A stretch of 45,657 nt of DNA from Methanoregula sp. Its GTDB lineage: Archaea; Halobacteriota; Methanomicrobia; Methanomicrobiales; Methanospirillaceae. The notes under the pieces are model-generated. The model was given only the letters and a program-made list of their open reading frames with translations, was not told where the DNA came from and searched no databases. The stretch spans positions 1 to 45,657 of the forward strand of contig JAKLGZ010000005.1 in NCBI GenBank assembly GCA_022710385.1, in the 5' to 3' direction. This document shows, one piece after another, positions 1-8,817 of the stretch. Position 1 is the stretch's first letter. The number at the start of each line of letters is the position of its first letter. The translations under genes and the position numbers were made by a program.

Positions 1-2
1 AG

Positions 3-95
3 GAAGGGATCGGCCTCTTCATGGACGAGATCGATATCACCCTTGCCTCCAATCCGGATAAAGACCAGCACTGGCCCGGACGGATCAGGGTCTGA
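3..95 (+). CDS. 3' end of an unidentified protein (partial)
   Basis: An open frame runs from the left edge to a TGA at 93-95 and encodes about 30 residues ending in HWPGRIRV. The frame has balanced, protein-like codons and no internal stop. It lies on the same strand as the downstream DNA ligase, about 145 bp before it. The fragment is too short to assign to a family. It could be the C-terminus of a gene co-oriented with the ligase, or a chance open frame. Confidence 0.5.
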   Translation, partial: EGIGLFMDEIDITLASNPDKDQHWPGRIRV

Positions 96-240
96 TGTTG
101 ATTCGTCTCCTGGTAGTAATGACGCTACCCGGCCATTAGAGCATTTTTCACTTAATAGGTGAGGCTTGGATCCTCGGCAGGAACGACATAACAATCCTTA
201 TTCCCTGTTCCACCAAACCTGATGCAAAAAGGGCCTGTAC

Positions 241-1884
241 ATGAACTTTCGTGAATTTGCACGTGTCTGCGAGGAGCTTGAAGGGATCCCCGGACGCCTT
301 GCGATGATCGATCTGATCAGCCGGATCCTTCCCGGGCTCACCGAGGAAGAACTGCCGGTATTCATCAGGTTCATTATGGGACGGATCTTTCCTGACTGGA
401 GCCCTGAAAAACTCGGGATAGGGCCAAATCTCCTCTATGAGGGGATCGCATACGTGGCAGGAATACGAAAAGAGGAGGTCATCCGGATCATCAACCGGAC
501 CGGGGATGTGGGGAGAGCGGTCGAGGAACTCCTGGGAAGGAAAGAACAGACTTCGTTCTTCACCGAGGAACTCTCTCTTCTTGATGTATACAGGGAACTT
601 GCTGCCATCGCTGCCACTGGCGGGAACCGGTCGCAGAAAGAGAAACTGAAAGTCGTCAGGAAGCTGTTCAGCAACGCGGGTCCCCTCGAAGGGAGGTACC
701 TCTCCCGAATCATGCTTGAGGATTTGAGGATTGGAGTTGGAGAAGGGAATGTCAGGGAAGCAATCGCCCGGGCCTTCCAGGTCGATCCTTACCAGGTCGA
801 GCATGCCTTCCAGGCGATCAATGACCTTGGGCAGGTTGCACTCTTCGCAAAAGAGGGGGAGGAACGGTTGAAGGAGGTGCGGATTGCCCTTTTCCACCCG
901 GTGAAGATGATGCTTGCCCAGCAGGGAAGTATCGAGGGAGCTGTTGCCGAGAACGGGGCAATCGCCGCAGAATACAAATACGATGGATCAAGGTTCCAGT
1001 TTCATAAATCGGGCGCCACCTGCAGGATGTACTCCCGGAAACTGGAGGAGGTCACCGATGCACTCCCGGATGTCGTCGATCTCCTGGCAAAGTCTACCGA
1101 CCATGATGTGATCCTTGACGGAGAGGTTATCGCCATCAGGGATGATCGTCCGCTGCCATTCCAGACTGTTCTTCGGAGGTTCCGGAGAAAATACGGGATC
1201 GATGAGATACGCGAGGAGATCAGGATGATCCCGAACGTCTTTGACCTCCTCTACCTCGATGGCGAGACCCTCATAGACCTCCCCTTCTCGGAACGGAGAA
1301 TTCGGCTCATGGGCGTGATCAATGCCTATATTGCTCCCCAGATAGTGAGCGGGGATCCAGCGGTGATCGATCGGATGTACCAGGAAGCACTGGCCGCAGG
1401 CCACGAAGGGCTGATGCTGAAAGTCCCGTCTTCGCCCTACACCCCGGGAGTGAGGGGGAAGAACTGGATCAAGATAAAACCAGCGGTTGATTCCCTGGAC
1501 CTCGCGGTGATTGGTGCCGACTGGGGTGAAGGGAAACGGGCACATCTCTTCGGCTCTTTTCTCCTCGCATGCCAGGATGCAAACGGGGAACTGGTCCCGT
1601 TATCGAAGGTGGCAACAGGCTTTTCCGATGAGCAGCTCCAGGAGATGTATACCCTCCTCAAAGACAGGGTGATCAGCGAGTCAGGGAAAGAGCTGCGGTT
1701 CGAGCCGGGGATCGTGATCGAGGTAGGTTACTCCGAGATCCAGAAGAGTCCCAATTACGAGGGAGGATTTGCGCTGCGGTTCCCCCGGTTCATCCGCCTC
1801 CGCGATGACAAGTCGGTCGATGAGATCGAGACCCTTGAGAGCATCAGGGAACGGCATTCGAAGCAATCAGCGGGACAGCAGTGA
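241..1884 (+). CDS. lig: ATP-dependent DNA ligase
   Basis: Seals nicks in DNA during replication and repair using ATP. The 547-residue length is typical of archaeal type I ligases. Residues 1-220 form the helical DNA-binding domain. Motif I, KYDGSR, places the AMP-accepting lysine at K246. Further nucleotidyltransferase motifs follow: FDLLYLDG (motif III), EGLMLK (IV) and WIKIKP (V), then a C-terminal OB-fold region. The sequence QTSFF at residues 103-107 matches the non-canonical PCNA-binding motif QKSFF known at Q103 of the Pyrococcus furiosus ligase, so recruitment to the sliding clamp is likely. It is transcribed towards nreA, another PCNA-linked repair gene, with 67 bp between their stops. 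The ATG at 241 gives the expected N-terminus. Confidence 0.95.
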   Translation: MNFREFARVCEELEGIPGRLAMIDLISRILPGLTEEELPVFIRFIMGRIFPDWSPEKLGIGPNLLYEGIAYVAGIRKEEVIRIINRTGDVGRAVEELLGRKEQTSFFTEELSLLDVYRELAAIAATGGNRSQKEKLKVVRKLFSNAGPLEGRYLSRIMLEDLRIGVGEGNVREAIARAFQVDPYQVEHAFQAINDLGQVALFAKEGEERLKEVRIALFHPVKMMLAQQGSIEGAVAENGAIAAEYKYDGSRFQFHKSGATCRMYSRKLEEVTDALPDVVDLLAKSTDHDVILDGEVIAIRDDRPLPFQTVLRRFRRKYGIDEIREEIRMIPNVFDLLYLDGETLIDLPFSERRIRLMGVINAYIAPQIVSGDPAVIDRMYQEALAAGHEGLMLKVPSSPYTPGVRGKNWIKIKPAVDSLDLAVIGADWGEGKRAHLFGSFLLACQDANGELVPLSKVATGFSDEQLQEMYTLLKDRVISESGKELRFEPGIVIEVGYSEIQKSPNYEGGFALRFPRFIRLRDDKSVDEIETLESIRERHSKQSAGQQ

Positions 1885-1892
1885 GCATCCCG

Positions 1893-1923
1893 GGGAACCC
1901 TCTCCCTCCTTATCGAGGTTCCC
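1893..1923. terminator. Inverted repeat between convergent lig and nreA
   Basis: GGGAACC (1893-1899) is complementary to GGTTCCC (1917-1923), with a 17-nt loop. It sits in the 67-bp gap between the converging stops of lig and nreA, where a bidirectional transcription end would be expected. The long loop makes a terminator role uncertain. Confidence 0.35.
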
Positions 1924-1951
1924 TGCACCTCCTTCACAGGAAGGCCACTGC

Positions 1952-3094
1952 CTAAAACTCAGAGAGTGTCTTCTGGAAACGGATCTCCGGGACAAGGGCA
2001 GAGTGATGGATCCAGTCAGGAAAACCAGCAAGAGAGCCTGCCTGCTGGATGGCATCAGTAAGAGAAGAAACAACAAGTGGCGGCCCCGCCATTGCACGGC
2101 GTGTCGCCTCCCGCACAACCCATGTTCCGAGCGGCGTCCAGTAGGTGGGATCAACATTCCGGATCACGATCACGCGGGCACACCGACCTGATCGGAACAG
2201 GTGCTCGGTGACCGCAAGCCTCGCCGAATAGTACGCACCGGTTATCGGGGAGTATCCTGTTTTTTTCATGGTTTCTCCGTCCCTGACAACGGTTGCAGTC
2301 TCGCCTGCCCAGAGGCTTTGCGGCTCCCATCGCTCGATCATCTCGTATCGCCAGTCACCGGGTACGAGGATCACAGCGATCCGGTTTCCAAACAGTTCCG
2401 AATAATGGAGCCGGATCTCCTGAAGTTGAGAGAACCGCGCAATAGCACGTTTCTGTGCGGTTGAGACAGAATCATCGACTGCTGTTATTGCCCACCGGGT
2501 GGGTACGATCCTTCTTTTCTTCCCAAGAAGCCCCGCAGTAAAGAGAGGGGTGATCCGGTATACATCAAGTCCCGACCGGTGAAGATCGATACATGCCTCT
2601 ACCGCAGGGAGGTCGGTATCCGAGACAATCCGATCCACCACACGATCGGTAGGGGGATGATCAAGCAGATCAAGTCGCCTGATATTCCCCACGCTTCCAA
2701 CAGGTGCAGTCACCCGGTCAAAATCAGGTTCGAACCTGACCGGTTGTTCGAAGGAGGCTTCGACCGAAACGGGGCGTGAGGCAAGCGCGATATCCTGTAT
2801 CTGCCCAAGATAGGGAGCAACCTTTGAAATTCCCCTGATGGTCTCTGACCGGAGGCTGACGATATCCTCGATCCCGAGACCCTGTGACAACCAGTCGGTC
2901 GGAATGTCGGTGTCCTGCACAAGGAGAGGCCCGCCACTGACTGAAGGGTACCCTGCACTACCGATAAAGACAGACGGGGCTGTCCCTTGATACTCAGTAA
3001 CCGGACGTGCTGTGGCCAGTGAGTGGAAACGCTCCATGATGGGACACCGTGAGAGTCCACAAAGACCTTTTCCCTTGCATACAGCGCAGAGCAT
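1952..3094 (-). CDS. nreA: Archaeal DNA repair protein NreA with C-terminal PIP box
   Basis: NreA-family proteins are archaeal DNA-damage response factors that bind PCNA. This 380-residue protein begins with a four-cysteine cluster (C3, C6, C12, C17 in a CxxCxGxGLCGLSRCP context) that probably binds zinc. It ends in QKTLSEF (residues 374-380), a clear QxxLxxF PCNA-interaction motif at the extreme C-terminus. Both features are hallmarks of the family. The DUF2117 gene lies 6 bp upstream on the same strand, so the two are probably co-transcribed. The convergent neighbour is DNA ligase, also with a PIP-like motif. Confidence 0.88.
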   Translation of the reverse strand: MLCAVCKGKGLCGLSRCPIMERFHSLATARPVTEYQGTAPSVFIGSAGYPSVSGGPLLVQDTDIPTDWLSQGLGIEDIVSLRSETIRGISKVAPYLGQIQDIALASRPVSVEASFEQPVRFEPDFDRVTAPVGSVGNIRRLDLLDHPPTDRVVDRIVSDTDLPAVEACIDLHRSGLDVYRITPLFTAGLLGKKRRIVPTRWAITAVDDSVSTAQKRAIARFSQLQEIRLHYSELFGNRIAVILVPGDWRYEMIERWEPQSLWAGETATVVRDGETMKKTGYSPITGAYYSARLAVTEHLFRSGRCARVIVIRNVDPTYWTPLGTWVVREATRRAMAGPPLVVSSLTDAIQQAGSLAGFPDWIHHSALVPEIRFQKTLSEF

Positions 3095-3100
3095 AGAGAA

Positions 3101-4138
3101 TCAATCCGGGTATCGGGAGATAGCCACCCTGCTTCCAAGATGAAGGATGAGCTGTGACACCAGGTCATTCCACGTCACCTGCCCTTGCGGGATCATCACC
3201 CTGATCTCGGTACCAATGTCATCATCCCGCTCGCGTACTGCTCTTGCGAGAACAGAACCAGGGGCGTACCCTGCTTCGACTATTCCGTCACGGTCTCCGT
3301 CAATAATGCCGAAGACAGGGATACCCAGATGGGAGCCGATATGCCCGCATACTGCCGTTGTATCATCGCCGACGCTGATGATCCCGCAGATGTCAGGAGT
3401 GAGCAGGCGGTACAGGTGATGCCCGGCGTGATCGATGAAAAGTACCCGGCCCTGCTGCCTCTGCCGCAGATTGGTGGGAACCGGAGCATTTCTCCGTATC
3501 GTCCCGCTCTTGCACCAGATACCGGAAAGGTCATGTATCGGTATCTTTGCGATCTTCTCAAGACCGTGCATTTTCGGTATGATCCCCGATTCGGGAATAA
3601 TGGTTCCTTCCTCGAGTGTGAGAATGACCTCGGGTCCCGTGGCATGACCAATCACTATGCCGTTGACATAGACAGGTTCCCCCCTGACGCACCCCCGAAT
3701 CGACCGTTTCGGTGATGGTTCGTTTTTTGAGATCTTCTGCGGAACAATACGAAAGCCGGTCTTTTCCCCAATGTCATGGACCAGATTGTCAATAGCCTGG
3801 TTCCATGAATAAAGGGTCTTGTCTGAGCATTCAAGGTGAATGAGCCCCCGGGGGAAAAGACGAGATGCCACAATCTCACCGAATATTCGCCCGGACTCAG
3901 GGGTCTTGCCATGGTTGGCGAGAAGAGTGCAGCCGGAGAGATCCTTCAGAACGAGGCTGGGAGGCACGCTGATGAACTCGCAGTCTATCCCGGACTCCTC
4001 TGCGGCGGTCCGGGCCATCACCCCCGCAACAATCACCCGTTCCGGATGGAGCCGGTCAATAAGATAATGAACATCGCCGGCATCAAATACCTCCGGTCCG
4101 TGGAGGACCAGGATACAGGGGTCGGAACGTGAGGCCAT
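3101..4138 (-). CDS. DUF2117 family protein
   Basis: A 345-residue soluble protein. Its N-terminus (VLHGPEVFDAGD, then GVMARTAAEESG) resembles the archaeal DUF2117 family, recalled as starting with a HGPE-D-G motif followed by a G-T/V-M-x-RTA motif. The function is unknown. The C-terminal half contains a stretch with GDDTTAVCGHIGSHLGIPVFGIIDGDRDGI, which looks like a small-molecule or nucleotide-binding alpha/beta domain (inference). It overlaps no neighbour and ends 6 bp before nreA, suggesting one transcript and a possible link to DNA repair. A TATA-like CTATACG (minus strand, about 4165) lies roughly 30-40 bp before the ATG. Confidence 0.7.
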   Translation of the reverse strand: MASRSDPCILVLHGPEVFDAGDVHYLIDRLHPERVIVAGVMARTAAEESGIDCEFISVPPSLVLKDLSGCTLLANHGKTPESGRIFGEIVASRLFPRGLIHLECSDKTLYSWNQAIDNLVHDIGEKTGFRIVPQKISKNEPSPKRSIRGCVRGEPVYVNGIVIGHATGPEVILTLEEGTIIPESGIIPKMHGLEKIAKIPIHDLSGIWCKSGTIRRNAPVPTNLRQRQQGRVLFIDHAGHHLYRLLTPDICGIISVGDDTTAVCGHIGSHLGIPVFGIIDGDRDGIVEAGYAPGSVLARAVRERDDDIGTEIRVMIPQGQVTWNDLVSQLILHLGSRVAISRYPD

Positions 4139-4387
4139 GGGACGAGGTTACGTGTCTTGGTAGTACGTATAGTTCAGATTTCAGATAAGGGTGCGGATAG
4201 AGGAGTACTTCATCAGAATATATCTCAATTCATAGCAAGCTGACGACTCATCAATAAGCTCATCCCTTCCTGAACCGTTACAACCATTAAAAATCATATC
4301 AGGGACATTTCCCTCATTCAAATCCGAACAATCGATTCAGTTCTTCAATTACCATTTTATCGAACAGAACAGAGAAAGGAGAAGAGA

Positions 4388-5353
4388 TTATTTTCTTCTT
4401 GATCCAGTGACAATAAGAAGGAACATCAATGCAACTATCCCGGTCACTCCACCGGCAATCCCAGCTCTTGGTGTGGGGGAGAGTTCAGTGCTGGTTACTT
4501 CCGCTGTAAGGGTTGCAGTGTCATTTATCAGGGCAACCGTTGGAAGTTCAGTGGGGACGGGGGTACCTGATTCCATGACGGAAGCTTCGGTCTCCATGGT
4601 CTCTCCGGATTGGTCGCCGGCATATGCCAAAGAGAGCTTTTCGGCGACATCTTCAAGATTCGGATTCATGGCGAGGGCCTTAAGATACTGCTCCACGGCA
4701 TCATCATATGCTCCTGCAGCGAAACGGGCATCACCAAGAAGAGCATAGACGCTGGCATCACCGGGATCGAGTTTTAGCGCCTTACCAAACGCATTTTCTG
4801 CTTCAACGGTCCGGTTCAGGGACAGAAGTGCATTTCCCTTTCCTTTCCATGCCCTGAACGAGAATGGATCAGAGGATAGTGCCTTTTCGTAGGCGGCGAG
4901 TGATTCGTTATACTGGCCTTTCGTGAAGAGGTCATCACCTTTTATCCGCCAGAGGACTCCTTCCTCAGCAGATTCTCCACTTGCTCCGGATGAAGAGCCG
5001 GAATCTGATGAGGAACTGTCTGAACCGGAGCTGCCACTGGTACTTTCCTGCCCATCACTGGGGTCACTGCCACCTGATCCTGACCCACTATCACCAGAAC
5101 TGCTGTCATCCCCGGAACTCCCGGAATCACCAGAACTGCTGCTATCCCCGGAACTCCCGGAATCACCAGAACTGCTGCTATCTCCGGAACTCCCGGAGTC
5201 ATCATCGTCATCGAAGCTTCCCGACCCGCCATCATCCCAATCATCTGATGGAGAATCCCAGGATCCCCCGCAACCACAGTCATCTGCAGCTGCGCTCCCC
5301 ACGATGACCAGAATAATGAGAGCGGCTACAATGAGAGATCGCACTGGCTTCAT
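4388..5353 (-). CDS. Secreted, membrane-anchored TPR protein with Ser/Asp/Gly repeat linker
   Basis: A 321-residue surface protein. Residues 1-23 form a signal peptide (KPVR, hydrophobic core, AAA before DDC). Residues 24-130 are almost entirely Ser, Gly and Asp, including near-identical 12-residue units of the type SSGDSSSSGDSG encoded by a 36-bp DNA repeat. About three tetratricopeptide repeats follow (135-240; GQYNESLAAYEKAL, TVEAENAFGKALKLDP, GAYDDAVEQYLKALAMNP). A Thr/Pro-rich stalk leads to one C-terminal membrane segment (about 296-316) ending in RRK. This suggests a protein tethered outside the cell, presenting TPRs through an acidic linker. Sequons NES and NRT in the TPR part are possible targets of the AglB in this window. 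A TATA-like CTATAATTT lies about 25-30 bp before the ATG, a leaderless arrangement. Confidence 0.85.
   Translation of the reverse strand: MKPVRSLIVAALIILVIVGSAAADDCGCGGSWDSPSDDWDDGGSGSFDDDDDSGSSGDSSSSGDSGSSGDSSSSGDSGSSGDDSSSGDSGSGSGGSDPSDGQESTSGSSGSDSSSSDSGSSSGASGESAEEGVLWRIKGDDLFTKGQYNESLAAYEKALSSDPFSFRAWKGKGNALLSLNRTVEAENAFGKALKLDPGDASVYALLGDARFAAGAYDDAVEQYLKALAMNPNLEDVAEKLSLAYAGDQSGETMETEASVMESGTPVPTELPTVALINDTATLTAEVTSTELSPTPRAGIAGGVTGIVALMFLLIVTGSRRK
5090..5197. repeat. 36-bp tandem repeat, three copies
   Basis: Three head-to-tail 36-bp units (5090-5125, 5126-5161, 5162-5197), each starting ATCACCAGAACTGCTG, differ at only a few bases. They encode the Ser/Gly/Asp 12-residue repeat of the TPR protein on the minus strand. 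Because 36 is a multiple of three, copy-number changes keep the frame, so linker length could vary between strains. Confidence 0.9.
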
Positions 5354-5384
5354 AAGGAGAATTAGGCCACTAACAAATTATAGG

Positions 5385-5401
5385 TTCCCCCTTGAGGGGA
5401 A
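5385..5401. terminator. Hairpin between UbiA-family gene and TPR gene
   Basis: TTCCCC (5385-5390) pairs with GGGGAA (5396-5401) around a 5-nt loop. On the minus strand it lies just after the stop of the UbiA-family gene and just before the TATA-like box of the TPR gene. It could end the upstream transcript or act as an operator. The stem is short. Confidence 0.35.
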
Positions 5402-5415
5402 TAGTGCCTTCTGCA

Positions 5416-6336
5416 TCAGACGAGCAGGATCTGTATCGAATTCTGGATGAACACAATACCAACCATCAGCACACCAAGGACAATGAATTGCCCGTCTGCA
5501 ATCAGGTCACACTTCAGATTTCCTGTGCTTATCTTTTCGTATAACAGGATGTATGCCTGGGCATAGATCATTCCGAAGAGAAACAGGCAGAGAAACAGCA
5601 TCGGAATCTGGAATTCGAGCAACACGATGATCCCCACACCAAAGATGATATTGATCAGAGTAAGGAGGATCTTTGTATTGGTCACCCCGATGCAGACAGG
5701 TATGGTCCGAACCCCCGTTGCACGGTCACCCTCAACATCCCTGATATCAAACAGGACCGTGTTGATAAAAACCAGCGAGAAGAAGAACAATACCACTGCA
5801 AGCGTAATAAGGCTCGGTACTGCCCCTCCGATGTAAACGGGCAACAGCGCAGGCGGAAGTGCCCAGGCAATGGCTACTATCATACTTTTTGCGAGGGGAA
5901 TTTCTTTCAGTCTCCTGTATTTGAATCCCTTAGGGAAGATGGGTGTGCTGTAAATCAACCCTGATATGAGGGGTATTGCCGAGATAAGAAGCACACTCAA
6001 TCCATAAAGACCAGAAAGGACGAGGGCAAGCACATATGCGCCGATTGCTGAAGCGAAGAGCAGATGTTCATACCTCTTTGTGAAGGCAAACCGGTGAGAA
6101 TGATTGATGGCATCCTCGCTCTCATCGGTTTTCCTGTTCAGGTTGTATACCGAAAAGGTGATCAGCATCCCAAGTGCAAGCACCACGGGGTTGAAAGCGA
6201 CATTATGCAGGACACTGGAGATGAAGGCCATTGCCCCCGCAGCAAAAGAGAGGTAGATTGAGCTATAAACCAGGTACTCGATGAAAACACCGGGATCAAG
6301 GTCAAAAGTGTATACCGGATGGCTGTGTTCAAACAT
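5416..6336 (-). CDS. UbiA-family membrane prenyltransferase
   Basis: UbiA enzymes join a polyprenyl chain to an acceptor within the membrane; in archaea they include enzymes of ether-lipid and quinone synthesis. This 306-residue protein has about eight to nine hydrophobic segments. The two family aspartate motifs are present: NLNRKTDESED (N65, D71, D75) and DIRDVEGDRATG (D197, D200, D204). The substrate cannot be told from the sequence. The first ten residues (MFEHSHPVYT) and 84 bp of upstream DNA align without gaps to those of the next upstream gene, a FilR1-like regulator. A perfect 19-bp palindrome lies 66 bp before the ATG, so control by one of the adjacent regulators is likely (inference). 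Confidence 0.85.
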   Translation of the reverse strand: MFEHSHPVYTFDLDPGVFIEYLVYSSIYLSFAAGAMAFISSVLHNVAFNPVVLALGMLITFSVYNLNRKTDESEDAINHSHRFAFTKRYEHLLFASAIGAYVLALVLSGLYGLSVLLISAIPLISGLIYSTPIFPKGFKYRRLKEIPLAKSMIVAIAWALPPALLPVYIGGAVPSLITLAVVLFFFSLVFINTVLFDIRDVEGDRATGVRTIPVCIGVTNTKILLTLINIIFGVGIIVLLEFQIPMLFLCLFLFGMIYAQAYILLYEKISTGNLKCDLIADGQFIVLGVLMVGIVFIQNSIQILLV

Positions 6337-6680
6337 AGATTATTCTTCATGACTAGAATAAACATACATTCCCATGATGAAAAGTACGCAAAAAGGTTAA
6401 TATTAATCTGAACGATTAATCAAATTACAGGAAGAGCGCCAGCCCCAGCCTGGGGATACACCAAAGATATTGTGTAATTATCCCTTTTCCGATATGAGAT
6501 ATATATTTTTGCCCGGCAAAGGCTCTTTTTTGGGGAGATTGGGCTCAAATAACTGAAAAAACACAGGGAAACATACATCATACCTCAATTTCAGACCTCG
6601 TGATCGTGAAATGCCACCCGAATGCAACTGATGCAAAATGTTCCCGGGAAAAGATATCCAGGACTAGTATTGAGAAATGA
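6337..6680. other. 344-bp intergenic region before the UbiA-family gene
   Basis: Holds the promoter of the UbiA-family gene (operator at 6402-6420 and a TATA-like TGTTTATT close to the ATG) and AT-rich DNA downstream of the first regulator gene. No convincing coding frame was seen. Confidence 0.6.
6402..6420. promoter_or_regulatory. Palindromic operator ATTAATC-N5-GATTAAT upstream of UbiA-family gene
   Basis: Perfect 7-bp arms with a 5-bp spacer (TGAAC), 66 bp before the start at 6336. The same palindrome with the same spacer length occurs before both neighbouring regulator genes. An extra GTTAAT half-site abuts it at 6396-6401. The geometry fits a dimeric winged-helix repressor or activator. 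Confidence 0.75.
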
Positions 6681-7568
6681 TTATAAGGTAAATTCCACTG
6701 CATTACTTTTATAATACTGATACAGCTTCTGCCCCCATGTAACGGCTGCTGGGTCTGCTGAGAACAAATCGGTGGTGGTGTCATAGGTGACTCCATCACT
6801 CTTGTAAAGACCAAGCGAGATCTGCTTATCGGTGACCGTCAATCCCAGCCTGGGCATTTCATCGAGAATGAAAATCTTGCTCGTGGTATGGCTTGCAAGT
6901 TCGTGAATTTTATCGAAATGGGGAGATTGTAGGATCTGTCCGATAAGGTCTTTTCCTATCAGTGTTTCCACATATACACCTTCCCTGATTCGTTTGAGTA
7001 CAGCATCGGTATGGGCTGGGCTTGAGATAGGGGAGAGGATGTAGATCTCTTTTGAATCCTGTATCATCCTGAGAAAATTGAAGTACACATTGAAGATATC
7101 AACATTCGTATCAAGAATGATATCGGAATTGTACAATTCTCCGAGATTCACGAAAAAATCTTCAGGGATTGCTTCTGAGTAATGCTGATCCCAGAAATTG
7201 TTGTGCTTTTTTGTGACTGATTTGAAAAGGATAATATCCTTGATCTTTTTTGTGAGGATCTTTCCCACGGGAGTCAGGTGGTATTCGTAGTCAGAGATTG
7301 CCATAAAATTACTCGATTCCAGCTTTCGGATCTTTGGAATCAGTGCCTGGGATGAGCTTCCGGTAATATCTCTGAGCTGCGAAAGGGTTTTTGTTCCATC
7401 ACCAAGTGCAAGAAGGATCTGGATCTGGAGTCTCGACCGAAAGAGGGCCTGGATATCCCCCATGATGCGGGAATACTGATCAACTTCTTTTGCTCTCAAA
7501 CCATGATTTGGGGGCAGTCCGGTGAATGCAATGTTCGAACTATACATCGTCCGGCTCTGTTCAAACAT
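6681..7568 (-). CDS. FilR1/DUF1724-type winged-helix transcriptional regulator (copy 1)
   Basis: A 295-residue regulator. Residues 36-100 form an ArsR-like winged helix (IMGDIQALFRSRLQ, GSSSQALIPKIRKLE, wing YEYHLTPVGK). Residues 105-295 match the methanogen-type FilR1 (formerly DUF1724) effector domain, with the ILSPISSPAH and LGLTVTD...SLGLYKSDG patterns. It is a close paralogue of the gene at 7898-8707, being nearly collinear from IMGDIQALF onward. The N-terminal 35 residues are unique to this copy and begin MFEQSRTMYS, resembling the start of the UbiA-family protein. A near-palindrome of the shared operator lies exactly 66 bp upstream, so autoregulation and control of the UbiA-family gene are plausible. 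Translation could instead begin at the internal Met before GDIQALF. Confidence 0.85.
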   Translation of the reverse strand: MFEQSRTMYSSNIAFTGLPPNHGLRAKEVDQYSRIMGDIQALFRSRLQIQILLALGDGTKTLSQLRDITGSSSQALIPKIRKLESSNFMAISDYEYHLTPVGKILTKKIKDIILFKSVTKKHNNFWDQHYSEAIPEDFFVNLGELYNSDIILDTNVDIFNVYFNFLRMIQDSKEIYILSPISSPAHTDAVLKRIREGVYVETLIGKDLIGQILQSPHFDKIHELASHTTSKIFILDEMPRLGLTVTDKQISLGLYKSDGVTYDTTTDLFSADPAAVTWGQKLYQYYKSNAVEFTL

Positions 7569-7897
7569 AACTTGTTCTTCGAGGGTGAAATAAACATAAA
7601 TTCCTATGGCGAAGAATCGCCAAAGAGATGAATGTTAATCGTAGCAGTTAATGTCCCTGCTTAAAAGGGCTATTCCCTTCACAGGGAACAGAGGAGCTGA
7701 AATATCCCTTCCTATACGATATAGCTTTGCATGGCATTGAACAATAAGAGCACTGTCAATCTCACATCCCGCGGGTAGTTTCGCGAAAAGGGATAAGGTG
7801 ATGTACATATCAACTTATGAAAAATGCGCTATCAGGCCACATATTCTTTGCAAGGGATATTCGGACAAATGAAAGATCGGGTTGCCAAGATGAACCA
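7569..7897. other. 329-bp intergenic region between the two regulator genes
   Basis: Contains the promoter of regulator copy 1: the operator at 7634-7652 and a TATA-like TTTATGTTTATT about 21-32 bp before the ATG, implying a leaderless mRNA. The rest is the 3' flank of regulator copy 2. A 72-codon frame here lacks protein-like composition and overlaps copy 2 antisense. Confidence 0.6.
7634..7652. promoter_or_regulatory. Operator GTTAATC-N5-AGTTAAT upstream of regulator copy 1
   Basis: Same 7-5-7 geometry as the operators at 6402 and 8818, with three changes from the perfect palindrome. It lies 66 bp before the start codon at 7568, exactly the distance seen at the UbiA-family gene. Confidence 0.65.
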
Positions 7898-8707
7898 TCA
7901 GTATTTCAATTCGGTTGCCATATTCCGGTAATAGTGATACACCATATGCCCCCAGCTGACAGCTCTTGGATCTGTGGAATACAGGTCGGTTGTGGTATCA
8001 TACGTGATGCCGTCATTCTTGAAAAGGCCGAGTGAGATATGGTTCTCTGTAACCGTAAGACCCAGTTTTGGCATCTCTTCCAAAACGAGTATTTTACTTT
8101 TCGTATGACTGGCTAGTTCATAGATTTTATCGAACAGTGGTGATTGCGAGAGGTGTGCGATAAGGTCTTTTCCCACCAGTGTTTCCACATAGGCACCTTC
8201 ATTAATCCGTTTCAGAACTGCATCGATGTGGGCAGGGCTTGAGATAGGTGAAAGGATATAGATCTCTTCCGATTCCTGTATAATCTTAAGAAAATTGAAA
8301 TAAACATTGAATATTTCGACATTGGTATCGGTGACAATTTCTGAACTGTACAGGTCACCGACAGAAGAGAAATACTCATCTGGTATCGATTGCGTGTAAT
8401 GCTGGTCCCAGAATTTTTTATGTTTCTTGATCACTGATTTGAAAAGGATGATATCCTGGATTTTTTTGGTGAAGATCCTCCCTATGGGGGTTAGGTTGTA
8501 CTGGTAATTGGCTATCGTTATGAAATTGCTTGTCTCAAGTTTTCGTATCTTCGGGATGAGAGCCTGCGAGGAACTTCCTGTTATTTCACGGAGTTGTGCA
8601 AGGGTCTTTGTACCATCCATGAGGGCTATTAAAATCTGGATCTGAAGTCGCGAGCGGAAAAGTGCCTGGATATCTCCCATCATACGAGTGAACTCGTCTA
8701 CTGCCAT
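7898..8707 (-). CDS. FilR1/DUF1724-type winged-helix transcriptional regulator (copy 2)
   Basis: A 269-residue paralogue of the regulator at 6681-7568, without its N-terminal extension; it begins MAVDEFTRMMGDIQALF. A winged helix occupies residues 8-75 (GSSSQALIPKIRKLE recognition region), followed by the FilR1-type effector domain (ILSPISSPAH; KLGLTVTENHISLGLF). The two copies share most residues throughout, so they arose by tandem duplication. A perfect ATTAATC-N5-GATTAAT palindrome lies 111 bp upstream, with another GATTAAC half-site nearer the gene. The effector ligand is unknown. Confidence 0.87.
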   Translation of the reverse strand: MAVDEFTRMMGDIQALFRSRLQIQILIALMDGTKTLAQLREITGSSSQALIPKIRKLETSNFITIANYQYNLTPIGRIFTKKIQDIILFKSVIKKHKKFWDQHYTQSIPDEYFSSVGDLYSSEIVTDTNVEIFNVYFNFLKIIQESEEIYILSPISSPAHIDAVLKRINEGAYVETLVGKDLIAHLSQSPLFDKIYELASHTKSKILVLEEMPKLGLTVTENHISLGLFKNDGITYDTTTDLYSTDPRAVSWGHMVYHYYRNMATELKY

Positions 8708-8817
8708 TCTGTGTCACCCACACTAACCTGCCTGCCGGAAAATGTCATTTCAGGGATGACCTCCGCAATGCGTGTTCCCCCGTTTCTGATGGCGAATGAC
8801 AAATTCTCATCAGTGCC

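Noticed and set aside
988-1545. Long minus-strand frame inside the ligase gene (185 codons)
   Set aside because: Antisense shadow of a clearly coding gene with strong family motifs on the plus strand.
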